DNA of 64,000 nt from Acheta domesticus (Eukaryota > Arthropoda > Insecta > Orthoptera > Gryllidae): positions 183,596,625-183,660,624 of the forward strand of contig JAHLJT010009419.1 in assembly GCA_031308135.1 (NCBI GenBank), written 5' to 3'. Below, one piece after another: positions 12,501 to 21,294 of this stretch; the first letter of the stretch is position 1, and every line of letters begins with the position of its first letter. The notes under the pieces were generated by a model, which was given only the letters and a program-made list of their open reading frames with translations, did not search any database and was not told the origin of the DNA. A program made the position numbers and the translations under genes.

Positions 12501-15500
12501 AATTATCGACTCTATCGATATTTAATTACCGTAGTATAGAAAACTATCGATAGTGACACAATTGATGTTTAAGAAACACTACTTCAAGGAAGTTTTCTTC
12601 ACTGATGATTTCCCGAAGCTCCATTACAGCGAGGTCATTATAATGAGAGATGCATAGATCCTAAATGGCTTTTTACTTTTTTGTATACGTACAACACGGA
12701 GTGATGTACGTAGTATAGGGAAAGTTATGAAATGCTGCGCGAAAAAATGGCCAATTTTCGGAGGAAAAAGTTTATTACCGGGCCTGTGATAACGAAAAAG
12801 TGGATGAAACCAGTTGCTAAATTAAGAAAAAAATCCCGTAAGTCGTGGTGTAGCCAGAAACCCTTTTTTGTGGGTCCTTGATACCGAAAAACCAATTGAA
12901 AGGAAAAGGTCCATCTGTCTGTCCGTCCGTCTGTTCGTCTCTGTCCGTCCGTCTGTGAACCTTGCTAACGCCTAAACCATACGTACGATTTCTTCCAAAA
13001 TGGATATTCCCCGGTCAATCTGATTCTAGTCGAAGCTTTGAGATTTTGAAAAAGATTCTTCAAAATTTGGGGGTACTTTACAGGAAGCCCCCCGGACATT
13101 TTCAAAATTTTCTCAAAAACGGCTTCAAATTTTTTCTTTAAATTTCTTGTATGAATAGCGTAAAATACACTTATTAACATGGCATAGGTCCGATTTTCAC
13201 GGATAACTCTGAATTTTCGAAAATTGTGAAAGTTTGATTTTTTTTCGGCTACTATCTCCAACTACAAGATAGAGATTTTTCCTTCAAATTACAAAAACAA
13301 GATTTTCTCAAAAAGGGCTCCAAATTTTTCTTTAAACTTTTGGTAGGGATAGTGGTAAATGTACTCTATCAGATGACATAAAAGCCATATTGCTCTATAG
13401 GGTGTTTTTTTCAAAAATTACAAAATTGTAAATTTTTCACATGTTTCTCGCGTCTACAATATTTACATTAGCGGCGATTTTTTCACATTATTATATTTAC
13501 GAGTTCATGTGCTTTAAATAATGTCAAGTAAAGTTTCTCGAAAACACAACCGTTTTCTGTGAAACGTAGCTCAAAATTTCGCATTTTCAGAAATGCTCAA
13601 ACGCTATTTTCTCATATATCGCTGCAAATGTTTTCTTCAAACTTTTGTAACAGATAGTGCTAATTACATTCTTTAGTATAGCGTGATGTTTATTTTGAGT
13701 TGTTTTTTTGTTTTTTCAAAAATTACATAATTGTAATTTTTTTGAATGATCTCTGACATCTTTAATATGCACATTACCAGCAATTTGTAAAGATTCTTAT
13801 ATTTGTGAGTGTAAGTGCTTCAAATAACTTCAAATAAAGTATTTTGAAAACTCAAAAATTTTCTGTGAAAATGAGCTTCAAATTTCGCATTTTTAGTAGC
13901 GCTAAAACGCCATTTTTTCTTAAACGGCACATAATTTTTAAAAGAAAATTGCCATTTATGACTAGGTTTTTGTGTTCTTTAATATTCTAAAATTAATGTT
14001 TCCGTTCTACCAATAGGAAACCGAAAAATTAAGAAAATGACAAAGAAATGTACTTTTGGCGGTGATAGATGACAGCTGGCAAGAAAGAGTTAGTGGCAAT
14101 TCCGAATAGCTAGCGAAGACCCAAGGAAATAGAAAACTAATAGGGGAAGTCTATGCCATCCTGTAGCAGCTCTAGTTCTATTTATGTGGCCAAAGCCCTT
14201 ACATCCAATTGGACGCAACGGGATTGAATTATTTTACAATGTTGTTATTCTGTTAATGTGAATTGACATTCCAACATTAACATTTTTGCATAACGTGATA
14301 CTTCGATCTCCGGTGACTACTGAGTTCGTTTCCGAGATGACGCTGATAAAGGAAATGAAATTTGCTCGGTTTAAAAAAAAAATGTTGTACGATCAAAAGA
14401 CGCACCCGCGAATGTTGAAGTCGCAAATGTTAAAACCGGTAACATTTCTCTAATCGCGTATGTTCGGATCTCGCGAATAGCGAATTCGCGGATGTCGAGG
14501 TATTACTGTACATGACCAATTGAAGGTTGTAATTGCTTTTGGCAAGGCCAGTTTACAACCAATCGATACTTTATCGACAAAAGTGAACAAACAATAAAAT
14601 TTTTAACATGAAGAACAAATTTATTCACATTTTATTCCTTAACATGAGTGGTAATATTAATGTTTTCATAAAATATACAAAACGTTCAAAACATTTTGTT
14701 GGACGTTTGAGTTTCCACCTTATTTTCTTTGCACCATTAGTTAAACAAATATTCATTTTAAAATCTTGGTGTAGACTTGTTAGAAATTTATTCCTTATGC
14801 TTCTCCTACCATCTTATTCTTACTATTAGTTTTCTATTTCCTTGGGTCTTCGCTAGCTATTCGGAATTGCCACTAACTCTTTCTTGCCAGCTGTCATCTA
14901 TCACCGCCAAAAGTACATTTCTTTGTCATTTTCTTAATTTTTCGGTTTCCTATTGGTAGAACGAAAATATTAATTTTAGAATATTTAAGAACACAAAAAC
15001 CTAGCCGTAAATGGCAATTTTCTTTTAAAAATTATGTGCCGTTTAAGAGAAAATGGCGTTTCAGCACTGCTAAAAATGCGAAATTTGAAGCTCATTTTCA
15101 CGGAAAATTTTTGAGCTTTCAAAATACTTTATTTAAAGTTATTTAAAGCACTTACACTCACAAATATAAGAATCTTTACGAATTGCGGATAATTTGCATG
15201 TTAAAGTTGTGAGAGATCTTTCAAAAAATTTACATTTATATAATTTTCGAAAAAACAAAAAGAAACTCAAAATAAACTACGTCATATTAAAGAGTGTAAT
15301 TATCACTATCTGTTACAAATGTTTCAAGAAAAAATTTGCAGCCATTGATGAGAAAATGGCGTTTGAGCATTTCTGAAAATGCCGAAATTTTGAGCTAATT
15401 TTCACAGAAAACGGTAGTGTTTTCGAGAAACTTTACTTGACATTATTTAAACAACATGTACTCGTAAATATAATAAAGTGAAAAAAATCGCCGATAATGT

Positions 15501-18322
15501 ACATATTAACGACGTGAGAGACAAGGAAAAAAAATTACATTTTTGTATTTTTTGAAAAAATCAACCGATAGACCAATATGGCTTTTATGTCATCTGATAG
15601 AGTAAATTTACCACTATCACTACCAAAAGTTTAAAGAAAAAAATTGGAGCCGTTTTTGAGAAAATTTTGTTTTTGTAATTTTTTAAAATTGCACATATTG
15701 CACGCAATATTGCACGAAAACTACTAAAATTTTGAGAAACATTTACATGACTTTTATGAAAGAACTCAATATGCAGAACAAATTGTATTTGAAGAAAAAA
15801 TCTCTATCTTCAATTTTGTAGTTTGAGAAAGACGCCGAAAAAAATTCAAACTTTCACATTTTTCGAAAAATCAGAGTTATCCGTGAAAATCGGACCTATG
15901 CCGTGTTAATAAGTGTATGTTACTCTATTCATACAAGAAATTTAAAGAAAACATTTGGAGCCGCTTTTGAGAAAATTTTGAAAATCCTTGGGGGCTTCAT
16001 ATAAAGTACCCCCAAATTTTGAAGAATCTTTTTCAAAATCTCAAAGCTTCGACTAGAATCAGATCGATCGGGGGATATCCATTTTGGAAGATATCGTACG
16101 TATGGTTTAGGCGCTAGCCGTGTTCACGGACGGACGGACAGACGGACGTTTTCCTTTCAATTGGGTTTTCGGTATCAAGGACCTAGAAAACAGGGTTTCT
16201 GGCTACACCACGTGTTAAGTTTTTTTTTTAATTTAGCAACTGGTTTTATCCACATTTTCGTTTTCACGGCCCGGCAATTAATTTTTTTCGGCCGAAAATT
16301 GGCCATTTTTTCGCGCAGCATTACATAACTTTCCCTATACTACGTATATCACTCCGTGTATACGTACGTATACGGGAAAGTAAAAACCGAAGTAGATTTA
16401 GGTAGAACGTGTTTTGCCGTTTCACTGCAATAACTCAGAAAATCCGAAAACCAAAATTACATAATTACAATGAATTTTAAATGCAAAATCTTATCCTCAC
16501 AGGAAACTTCAAGGGGGATTGAGTCTCTTGATTGTTTTGCCTGTGCGCATTCATTTTCAAAATATGCCACTAGAATTGAAGAAAAACTAGTGGTGCTACA
16601 GAATGGCCCAGACTTTCCCGTATTAGTTTTCTATTTTCCTGGGTCTTCGCTAGCTATTCGGAATTGCCACATACTCTTTCTTGCCAGCTACCATTTATCA
16701 TCGCCAAAAGTACATTTTTTTGTCATTTTGTTAATTTTTCGGTTTCCTATTGGTAGAACAGAAACATTAATTTTAGAATATTAAAGAACACAAAAACCTA
16801 GCCGTAAATGGCAATTTTCTTTTAGAAATTATGTGCCGTTCAAGAGAAAATGGCGTTTTAGCACTACTAAAAATGCGAAATTTGAAGCTCATTTTCACAG
16901 AAAATTTTTGAGTTTTCAAAATACTTCATTTGAAGTTATTTGAAGCACTTACACTCACAAATATAATCATCTTTACAAATTGCGGATAATGTGCATATTA
17001 AAGATGTGAGAGATCTTTCAAAAAATTTACATTTATATAATTTTTGAAAAAAACAAAAAAAACTCAAAATAAACTTCACGCTATACTAATGAGTGTAATT
17101 AGTACTATCCGTTACAAAAGTTTCAAGAAAAAAATTGCAGCCATATACGAGAAAATGACGTTTGAGCATTTCTGAAAATGCCGAAATTTGAGCTACTTTT
17201 CACAGAAAACGGTAGTGTTTTCGAGAAACTTTACTTGACATTATTTAAAGCATATATACTCGTAAATATAATAATGTAAAAAAATCGCCGATAATGTAAA
17301 TATTAACGACGTGAGAGACAAGTAAAAAAATTTACATTTTGGTAATTTTTGAAAAAAACCAACCGATAGACCAAAATGGCTTTTATGTCATTGATAGAGT
17401 ACATTTACCACTATCCCTACCAAAAGTTTAAAGAAAAAATTTGGAGCCGTTTTTGAGAAAATTTTGTTTTTGTAATTTTTTAAAATTGCACATATTGCAC
17501 GCAATATTGCACGAGAACTACCAAAATTGTGAAAAACATTTACATGACCTTTATTAAAGAACTCAATATGCAGAACAAATTTTATTTGAAGAAAAAATCT
17601 CTATCTTCAATATTGTAGTTGGAGAAAGACGCCGAAAAAAATTCAAACTTTCACAATTTTCGAAAAGTCAGAGCTGTACGTGAAAATCGTTCCTATGCCA
17701 TGTTAAAAAGTGTATTTTCCTCTATTCATACAAGAAATTTAAAGAAAATATTTGGAGCCGTTTTTGAGAAAATGTTGAAAATCCCCGGGGGGCTCCATAT
17801 AAAGTACCCCCAAATTGTAAAGAATCTTTTTCAAAATCACAGAGCTTTGACTAGGATTAGATCGACTGGGGAATATCAATTTTGAAGAAAATCGACCGAA
17901 CGGTTTAGGTGCTAGCATTGACCAACGACAGACGGACGGAATGCCGTCAATCGATTTTTAAGTATAAAGAAGCAACAAATCATGGATTTTGACCACACCA
18001 CGAGATAGAGGATTTTTTTTTCTTAATTTAGCAACTGGTTTTATCCATTTATTCGTTTTCACGGCCCGGCAATTAATTTTTTTCCGCCGAAAATTGGCCA
18101 TATTTTCGCGCAGCATTACATAACTTTCCCTATACTACGTATATCACTCCGTGTATACGTACGTATACGGGAAAGTAATATACTACGTATATCACTCCGT
18201 GTATACGTACGTATACGGGAAAGTAAAAGACAAGTGTCAGTGAACTTCAACCTTACCTGCCAAGTGCCCAGACCGACTGCGGGCATCTTGAGGCCATTCG
18301 CGAAGGTAATGTGAGTGGACAT
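513..18322 (-). CDS. Aldo-keto reductase, 5' part (coding exons 1-3; 3' end outside window)
   Basis: NADPH-dependent reductase of the aldo-keto reductase (AKR) family, cytosolic, reducing aldehydes or ketones. Coding exons are 18257-18322 (residues 1-22), 1902-2069 (23-78) and 513-713 (79-145). All have GT/AG borders and phase-0 joints. The start is the ATG at 18320-18322; an in-frame GTG upstream is not a credible eukaryotic start. Visible family marks are GLGTWQ (17-22), GYRHIDTATFYCNE (39-52), VFIVTK (73-78), LPNVGNR (79-85) and VDLYLIHHP (105-113). The tetrad is complete: Asp44, Tyr49, Lys78 and His111, each one residue on from human AKR1B1. The cofactor-binding C-terminal half is missing because the gene leaves the window on the left. 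Intron 1 is about 16 kb, full of repeats, and spans the assembly gap. The exact AKR subfamily cannot be assigned from this part. Confidence 0.93.
714..1901. other. AKR intron 2, no recognised element
   Basis: AT-rich intron between AKR exons 2 and 3 on the minus strand (donor at 1900-1901, acceptor at 714-715). I see no gene, RNA or repeat boundary that I can support. Confidence 0.6.
2134..2454. mobile_element. TIR element (MITE), about 320 bp
   Basis: Inverted arms of about 55 bp face each other: 2134-2188 and 2399-2454, both starting TGTCCGRGGAGGAAACGTCG from their outer ends with few mismatches. The interior is AT-rich and non-coding. It sits about 65 bp upstream of the AKR exon 2 acceptor on the transcribed strand. 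The superfamily is not determined because the target duplication is unclear. Confidence 0.75.
2455..2790 (+). repeat. Repeat family B, copy 1
   Basis: This shares blocks with 21935-22300, 9486-9630 and (reversed) 7390-7660. One block reads AAAACTGTRTRTGACG; another contains CAGAAGCAAAACA followed by CATCTCAGCATTTG and AACCTGATCG. The block order is the same in every copy. No intact reading frame is present. In two other places family B directly abuts the C-terminal end of the same LINE, so it may be LINE 3' sequence, but that is inference. Confidence 0.6.
2820..3058. mobile_element. TIR element (MITE) with TA target duplication
   Basis: Inverted ends match for about 20 bp. The left end begins TAGTGCGATTTTTATAACTT, and the right end reads AAGTTATAAAAATCGCACTA at about 3037-3056. 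TA flanks both sides (2820-2821 and 3057-3058), which suits a mariner-type non-autonomous element. The left arm continues TTGCCCCTCAAGG, a stretch shared with the element at 4545-4814, so the two are related. Confidence 0.75.
3165..3698 (+). mobile_element. tRNA-derived SINE with intact target-site duplication
   Basis: A 534-bp element flanked by a perfect 10-bp duplication, TGAGAATTGA (3155-3164 and 3699-3708). The head has a pol III box A-like TGGCACAGTGC (about 3173) and a box B-like GGTTCAGGATT (about 3229). Further in is the core TCCGTGGTTTCTCCGG...AACACCAGGTGAATGCC, which I recognise from memory as a conserved SINE core in several insect orders. The tail is short (ATCAATCAAT) rather than poly(A). 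The perfect duplication suggests fairly recent insertion. Confidence 0.85.
3709..4542. other. AKR intron 1 sequence, nothing recognised
   Basis: Between the SINE and the next TIR element I see only short unlinked reading frames and no repeat ends that I can support. Confidence 0.5.
4545..4814. mobile_element. Fold-back MITE with about 75-bp arms, TA target duplication
   Basis: The two ends are inverted copies over about 75-85 bp. From the outside they read TACTGCGATTTYYCTAACTT, then TTGCCCCTCAAG, then ATCCCATCTTCGCGATGGAA. TA flanks are at 4543-4544 and 4815-4816. The middle contains a short direct duplication (GCTTGATACGGTCGTGATCG at about 4653 and 4685). RNA from either strand would form a strong hairpin. 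Related to 2820-3058. Confidence 0.85.
4859..5313 (+). mobile_element. Solo LTR of an LTR retrotransposon
   Basis: A 455-bp unit starting TGTAGCGTC and ending GACGCCACA, so it has TG...CA ends. It is flanked by a 4-bp duplication CTAG (4855-4858 and 5314-5317). Inside are a GC-rich promoter-like stretch, a TATA box (CTATATAA, about 4994-5001) and a polyadenylation signal AATAAA (5252-5257) about 55 bp from the end. This is the U3-R-U5 order expected of an LTR. The size and 4-bp duplication would suit a Ty3-type element, but no internal coding region is attached. Confidence 0.75.
5318..5500 (-). mobile_element. End of a second LTR, minus orientation, cut by the gap
   Basis: Read on the minus strand this piece contains AATAAA and ends CCACGACGTCACA. 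That resembles the closing of the solo LTR at 4859-5313, with only the CTAG duplication between them. It is probably the 3' end of a related LTR in the opposite direction. The rest runs into the N gap, so this could equally be a degraded fragment. Confidence 0.45.
5501..6500. other. Assembly gap of exactly 1000 N
   Basis: Exactly 1000 unknown bases, a placeholder size. The right edge falls inside a 56-bp tandem array, which probably caused the break. Any protein predicted across it is meaningless. Confidence 0.99.
6501..6926. repeat. Tandem array, 56-bp unit of two diverged half-units
   Basis: About 7.5 copies of a 56-bp unit made of two related halves: about 27 bp (CAAGAAAGTAAGTGCTGTAA then GCGGTAG) and about 29 bp (CGAGAAAGTAAAAAGTTGTA then ATGCGGTAG). 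Some copies carry small indels. The array starts at the gap edge, so its true length is unknown. It lies inside AKR intron 1. Confidence 0.95.
7390..7660 (-). repeat. Repeat family B, copy 2 (reversed)
   Basis: Reverse-strand copy of the family B blocks (AGCTTCCGGGTCAATG, CTCGATCAGGTTTTTGTCC, CAAATGCTGAGATGGCCCC). It extends through TTGTTGAGCACTCCTTTTGC and ends near TTGATTTTCTATAACTCGGG, both also present in reverse at about 22085-22160. It directly precedes the family A end at 7663. Confidence 0.65.
7663..7947 (+). repeat. Family A, terminal fragment (copy A1)
   Basis: The first 285 bp of family A. It begins TTTACTTTCCCGTATAC, followed by GGGAAAGTTATGTAATGCTG, CTACACCACGTG in reverse, and a (GTCYGTCY)n tract, ending near CTGCTAGC. 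The rest of the element is absent. A detailed description is under copy A4 (16585-18179). Confidence 0.85.
8921..9480. other. AKR intron 1 sequence with a retroelement-like 3' motif
   Basis: Mostly anonymous AT-rich DNA. At 9338-9374 the string GCCTGATGATGTAACTAAAG then TTACGAAACGTTG recalls the 'GAAGATG...CGAAACGTT' stem seen near ends of many arthropod retroelements, followed by AATAAA-like runs. It is too short to classify. Confidence 0.35.
9486..9630 (+). repeat. Repeat family B, copy 3
   Basis: Contains TTATGTCCAGAAGCAAAACA, GGGACCATCTCAGCATTTG and AACCTGATCGAGATGGGGGC, matching the copies at 2455 and 21935. It is immediately followed by a LINE C-terminal fragment, the same junction as at 22300. 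Confidence 0.65.
9640..10032 (-). pseudogene. APE-type LINE, C-terminal end of the reverse transcriptase protein (fragment)
   Basis: Minus-strand frame with FVKNDLLKGGNIFSANADVY and further residues (NHIHQVAVSK) that align with the C-terminus of the longer RT fragment at 22310-23640 (FVKNDLLNRGNIFSCNIDIY, NHVHQVSVS). No catalytic motif is left. It is 5' truncated at about 10032, as is typical of LINE insertions. Confidence 0.7.
10033..11416. other. AKR intron 1 sequence, nothing firmly recognised
   Basis: A short direct duplication (TAGCAAACTACGGTG at about 10013 and 10050) starts the stretch. A minus-strand open frame of 139 codons (11149-11568) overlaps the end. It shows no motif or family that I know and is probably chance. 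No RNA gene or TIR was seen. Confidence 0.4.
11417..11475. repeat. Cluster of ATCGATA motifs
   Basis: Four occurrences of the ATCGAT(A/T) core fall within about 55 bp (ACATCGATAG, CTATCGATTG, TTATCGATAG, CTATCGATAT). More occur at about 12505-12550. In Drosophila TATCGATA is the DRE bound by DREF/BEAF-32. Function here is unknown, and the motif may simply belong to a degraded repeat. Confidence 0.5.
11928..12475. mobile_element. piggyBac-like MITE, TTAA target site
   Basis: A 548-bp element bounded by TTAA (11924-11927 and 12476-12479). The ends are inverted: TCGTTAATCGGTGACGTGC on the left and, read inward from the right, CCCTTGACTGGTGACGTGC. Subterminal copies of CCGGTGAYRTGMGGTCTRYG occur at about 11961 and 12258, and GCGGTCTCAGAG lies near the right end. 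TTAA duplication plus repeated GGTGACGTG ends suits a piggyBac-type non-autonomous element. No transposase is present. Confidence 0.8.
12476..12671. other. Short spacer with ATCGATA motifs
   Basis: Contains several ATCGATA cores at about 12505-12550 (CTATCGATAT, CTATCGATAG), similar to the cluster at 11417-11475. Nothing else is recognised. Confidence 0.4.
12672..14177 (+). repeat. Family A, near full-length copy (A2)
   Basis: Plus-oriented copy running from TTTTACTTTTTTGTATACG through the hairpin-forming end, the (GTCC/GTCT)n tract (about 12915-12958) and the internal units. Landmarks GGCTYCAAATTTTTTCTTT are at about 13121 and 13315, with diverged versions at about 13621 and 13924. The right end carries GCTAGCGAAGACCCAAGG and CTGTAGC...CTAGTT. 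One internal unit is about 115 bp short compared with A4. It is non-coding. It forms an inverted pair with A3 (14822-16386). Confidence 0.85.
14178..14821. other. Spacer between inverted family A copies; possible pogo/Tigger-like end
   Basis: At about 14390-14512 a minus-strand reading starts CAGTAATACCTCGACATCCG and continues with CGAATTCGC, then repeated 'tcgcga' words. This recalls the ends of pogo/Tigger-type elements from memory, but no partner end was found. The rest is AT-rich and unassigned. Confidence 0.4.
14822..16386 (-). repeat. Family A, near full-length copy (A3)
   Basis: Minus-oriented copy running from TTAGTTTTCTATTTCCTTGG to the palindromic end GTATACGTACGTATACGGGA plus AAGTAA. 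Landmarks 'GGAGCCGTTTTTGAGAAAA' and variants lie at about 15038, 15339, 15646 and 15956, spaced roughly 305 bp. The (GACGGACG)n tract is at about 16128-16146. With A2 it forms arms of about 1.5 kb separated by about 0.64 kb. Confidence 0.88.
16387..16584. other. Spacer between family A copies A3 and A4
   Basis: About 200 bp of unassigned sequence separating two same-direction copies. No feature was seen. Confidence 0.5.
16585..18179 (-). repeat. Family A, best full-length copy (A4)
   Basis: This copy best defines the family, about 1.59 kb. One end reads AACTAGTGGTGCTACAGAAT then GACTTTCCCGTATTAG. The other ends in the 16-bp palindrome GTATACGTACGTATAC followed by GGGAAAGTAA. ACTTTCCC and GGGAAAGT bracket that palindrome, so the tip can fold. 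Inside, the landmark 'GCCGTTTTTGAGAAAA' or variant recurs at 16835, 17140, 17446 and 17757, a period of 305-311 bp. This shows four diverged tandem units. A (GACGGACG)n tract and CACACCACG follow. There is no open frame of note. The class is unknown. Confidence 0.88.
18132..18227. repeat. 48-bp tandem duplication of the family A tip
   Basis: TACTACGTATATCACTCCGT followed by the GTATACGTACGTATAC palindrome and GGGAAAGTAA occurs twice head to tail (18132-18179 and 18180-18227). The second copy ends about 29 bp from the AKR exon 1 donor site at 18255-18256. Confidence 0.9.
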
Positions 18323-18857
18323 ATTTGCGTCTAATGAATGGAGTTCGTCAGAAACTGAATACTCCACTACCGTTTCGATTTACTATATAGTAAGTGTGAG
18401 CCTTACTCGACTAGTAAGATTTATCATGACATTGAGATAAGATTCATGACACAGTTTATCGCTGATAGTGAATTGGATCGATTTTTAACGAGCTATCAAC
18501 GCAGCTGTATTTTCGGCCTTGAAAAGTGCCTAATCATTTGGAATCTATTTGTAGAAACAAATGCTAAATGATTATTAGTGGTTTCTATTTTGAGGTACAA
18601 TATAATCAGGTAGAGCTCAGTATAAGATCATTCTTCGAAACGTAATATATCACAAATCTTATCAAATTTCTTTGCCGTCTGAGCGAATGTTCGGGGTTTA
18701 TTTAATTCTACATACTTAGGTCCTCGTATTTGCGACAAAATATTTTTTTGTGGTGTTCAGCCCTGCGTCCCTGATTCGGTTTCTTCGATTTCTCTTATCT
18801 TCAAAGGGAAGTGATGTAGGTGAAATTTCACTTCCTCGAGATTTCCTTTCTTCCTAT
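18323..18857. other. Upstream region of the AKR gene
   Basis: Lies 5' of the AKR start codon on the minus strand, so it should hold the 5'UTR and promoter. No TATA box or initiator could be supported. AT-rich, and no repeat recognised before 18858. Confidence 0.4.
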
Positions 18858-19017
18858 CTTTTTACTTTGCCGTATACGCACGTATATACGGAGTAATATA
18901 CGTAGTTTAGGGAAAGTTATGTAATGCTGCGCGAAAAAATTGCGAATTTTCGGCGGAAAAAAAGTCATTGCCGGGCGTTGATAACGAAAAAGTTGATTAA
19001 AACAGTTGCTAAATTCC
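18858..19017 (+). repeat. Family A, terminal fragment
   Basis: About 160 bp of the palindromic end of family A (TTTTACTTTGCCGTATACGC ... GGGAAAGTTATGTAATGCTG ... CAGTTGCTAAATTC), truncated before the (GTCC)n tract. Confidence 0.8.
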
Positions 19018-19436
19018 GAATTCGAACCTGAATAGATGACCCAATAAAGGGCATCCTTAACCTAATGTTATATTTAAGTTTTCGAATTTAGTTTTAAATA
19101 TAAGTTAGCACGTAAGCCTTTGTGACATGAGTAAACATATGATTACAAAGTTGATACTTAAACTGACCTATGTATACAACCAATATAAATCAATAAAAAA
19201 AGGGTACAGTCCATAAATTACGTAACACAAATTTGGAGTATTTTGAATATTCCCTCCCCTTTAACGCGCCCATAACGCGCGCTTGAATCCCCCTAATTAA
19301 TTATGCAACAACACCCCCCTGTAAATTCGAGAAGTGAAAAATTATAACACAGTAAAACAATTTGTATTTATTTTATTTGTGTTATGCATGAAAATGAATG
19401 AGTCAGAAGTAGTTGGCGATGCTAACTGCACCTAAC
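19018..19436. other. Unassigned sequence with an interspersed-repeat-like motif
   Basis: At about 19207-19230 the string CAGTCCATAAATTACGTAAC is followed by a C-rich segment (CCCTCCCC, CCCCCCTG). I have seen this combination in dispersed insect repeats, but no boundaries can be placed. Otherwise nothing is seen. Confidence 0.35.
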
Positions 19437-20104
19437 AATAAGATTGGAGGCAAATTTTAATTGAATGAACGACGCAAGAAAATTTCTGATCACAAGCCGT
19501 GCAGAGGGCAAAGTCGATGGCGCAGGGGCGAAAGTGTATTTAAATGTATTCCATGTAGGTACATTCACTGAAATATCTAAATTAAAAGAATGAAGTAAAT
19601 TGAGAATCTGCTCTTTTTCGTGGGATTCGCTCAGAAAATCAATATTCAAATCTCCACATACAACAATGGATTTAAAAGAGAGTTTACTATTTTGTTCAGA
19701 ATTATCTCTAGATTTTCCAAGAAAGTGAAATAATCTGAAGCTCGCTTTGATGGAGGTCTGTAGATGTAAAGTAAGATAATTTTGAGCGTAGTAAGATGTA
19801 CTACTGTTGTTTCAAAAACTTTTTCAACTGCATATAAATTGAATTCTGACAAGAAGGTAGAATCAATATTATTTTTTACATAAATACACGAATCTCCGTA
19901 AGCAGGGCCCTTATTTGATTCCCTCGCTCTACAATACGATCCTACAAGGTAAAAGCTAGGAATTTGGAATGTGTTTATATCATTATGAGACAACAAATGT
20001 TCTGTAAAGCAAAAAATATGTCTTAGATCACATTGTAATGCTGCCTCAATAAATTCAATTTTATTTGAAAGAGATTGCACATTATGATGCAATCTCTTTG
20101 CCAT
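19437..20104 (-). pseudogene. APE-type LINE, endonuclease domain fragment
   Basis: Minus-strand frames resembling the N-terminal apurinic-type endonuclease of LINEs. They show HHNVQSLSNKIEFIEAAL, then CFTEHLLSHNDI, then FYLVGSYCR and CIYVKNNID, then LLYIYRPPS. These match the usual N-x-Q-S-L-x-N-K, TE-H and YRPPS landmarks. A frameshift near 19646 leads into a second frame (19422-19649). The 5' end abuts family A copy A5 at about 20100. It lies 3' of, not 5' of, the RT fragment at 22310-23640, so it is a separate insertion. Confidence 0.7.
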
Positions 20105-21130
20105 TGATGAGAAAATGGCGTTTCAGCATTTCTGAAAATGCCGAAATTTGAGCTACTTTTCACAAAAAACGGTAGTGTTTTCGAGAAACTTTACTTGACA
20201 TTATTTAAAGAACATGTACTCGTAAATATAATAAAGTGAAAAAATCGCCGATAATGTACATATTAACGACGTGAGAGACAAGTAAAAAAAATTACATTTT
20301 TGTAATTTTTGAAAAAATCAACCGATAGACCAATATGGCTTTTATGTCATCTGATAGAATAAATTTACCGCTATCCCTACCAAAAGTTTAAAGAAAAAAT
20401 TTGGAGCCGTTTTTGAGAAAATCTTGTTTTTGTAATTTTTTAATGTTGCACATATTGCACGCAATCTTGCACAAAAAATACTAAAATTTTGAGAAACATT
20501 TACATGTTTAACAAATTATATTTGAAGAAAAAATTTCTATCTTCAATTTTGTAGCTGGAGAAAGACGCCGAAAAAAATTCAAACTTCCAAAATTTTCGAA
20601 AAGTCAGAGTTTTCCGTGAAAATCGGACCTATGCCATGTTAATTAGTGTATTTTACTCTATTCATACAAGAAATTTAAAGAAAAAATTTGGAGCCGTTTT
20701 TGAGAAAATTTTGAAAATCCCCGGGGGGCTCCATATAAAGTACCCCCCAATTTTGAAGAATCTTTTTCAAAATCTCAAAGCTTCGACTAGAATCAGATCG
20801 ACCGGGGGATATCCATTTTGGAAGAAATCGTACGTATGGTTTAGGCGCTAGCAGTATTCACAGACAGACAGACAGACGGACAGACGGATGTTTTCCTTTC
20901 AATTGGGTTTTCGGTATCAAGGACCTAAAAAACAGGGTTCTGGCTCACCACGTGTTAGGGGATTTTTTTTTCTTAATTTAGCAACTTGTTTTATCCACTT
21001 ATTCGTTTTCACGGCCCTGCAATTAATTTTTTTCCGCCGAAAATTGGCCATTTTTTCGCGCAGCATTACATAACTTTCCCTATACTACGTATATCACTCC
21101 GTGTATACGTACGTATACGGGAAAGTAAAA
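20100..21130 (-). repeat. Family A, partial copy (A5)
   Basis: Minus-oriented copy holding the last two to three internal units, the (GACAGACG)n tract (about 20862-20889) and the full palindromic end at 21130. It is truncated at the left, where the LINE endonuclease fragment begins. Confidence 0.85.
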
Positions 21131-21294
21131 ATTAAGGCACAAACAATAGAAAGCAAGAAAACAAAAGGAAGGAATATATCCACAGTTTTTTTATACGCTC
21201 CTGTAAAAATACTCAAAACGAACTGCATCATCATCCTAAAGACCAAAAAGTGCCTTAATTTTGCCTTAAAGACTTAAAAGTGCCTTAATCCGTC

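Noticed and set aside
12915..12958. (GTCC/GTCT)n tract as an independent microsatellite
   Set aside because: The same tract occurs at the equivalent place in most family A copies, so it is an internal part of that element.
18365..18367. Upstream in-frame start for the AKR (15 extra residues)
   Set aside because: The codon is GTG, not ATG. The ATG at 18320-18322 matches the usual AKR N-terminus and has A at -3.
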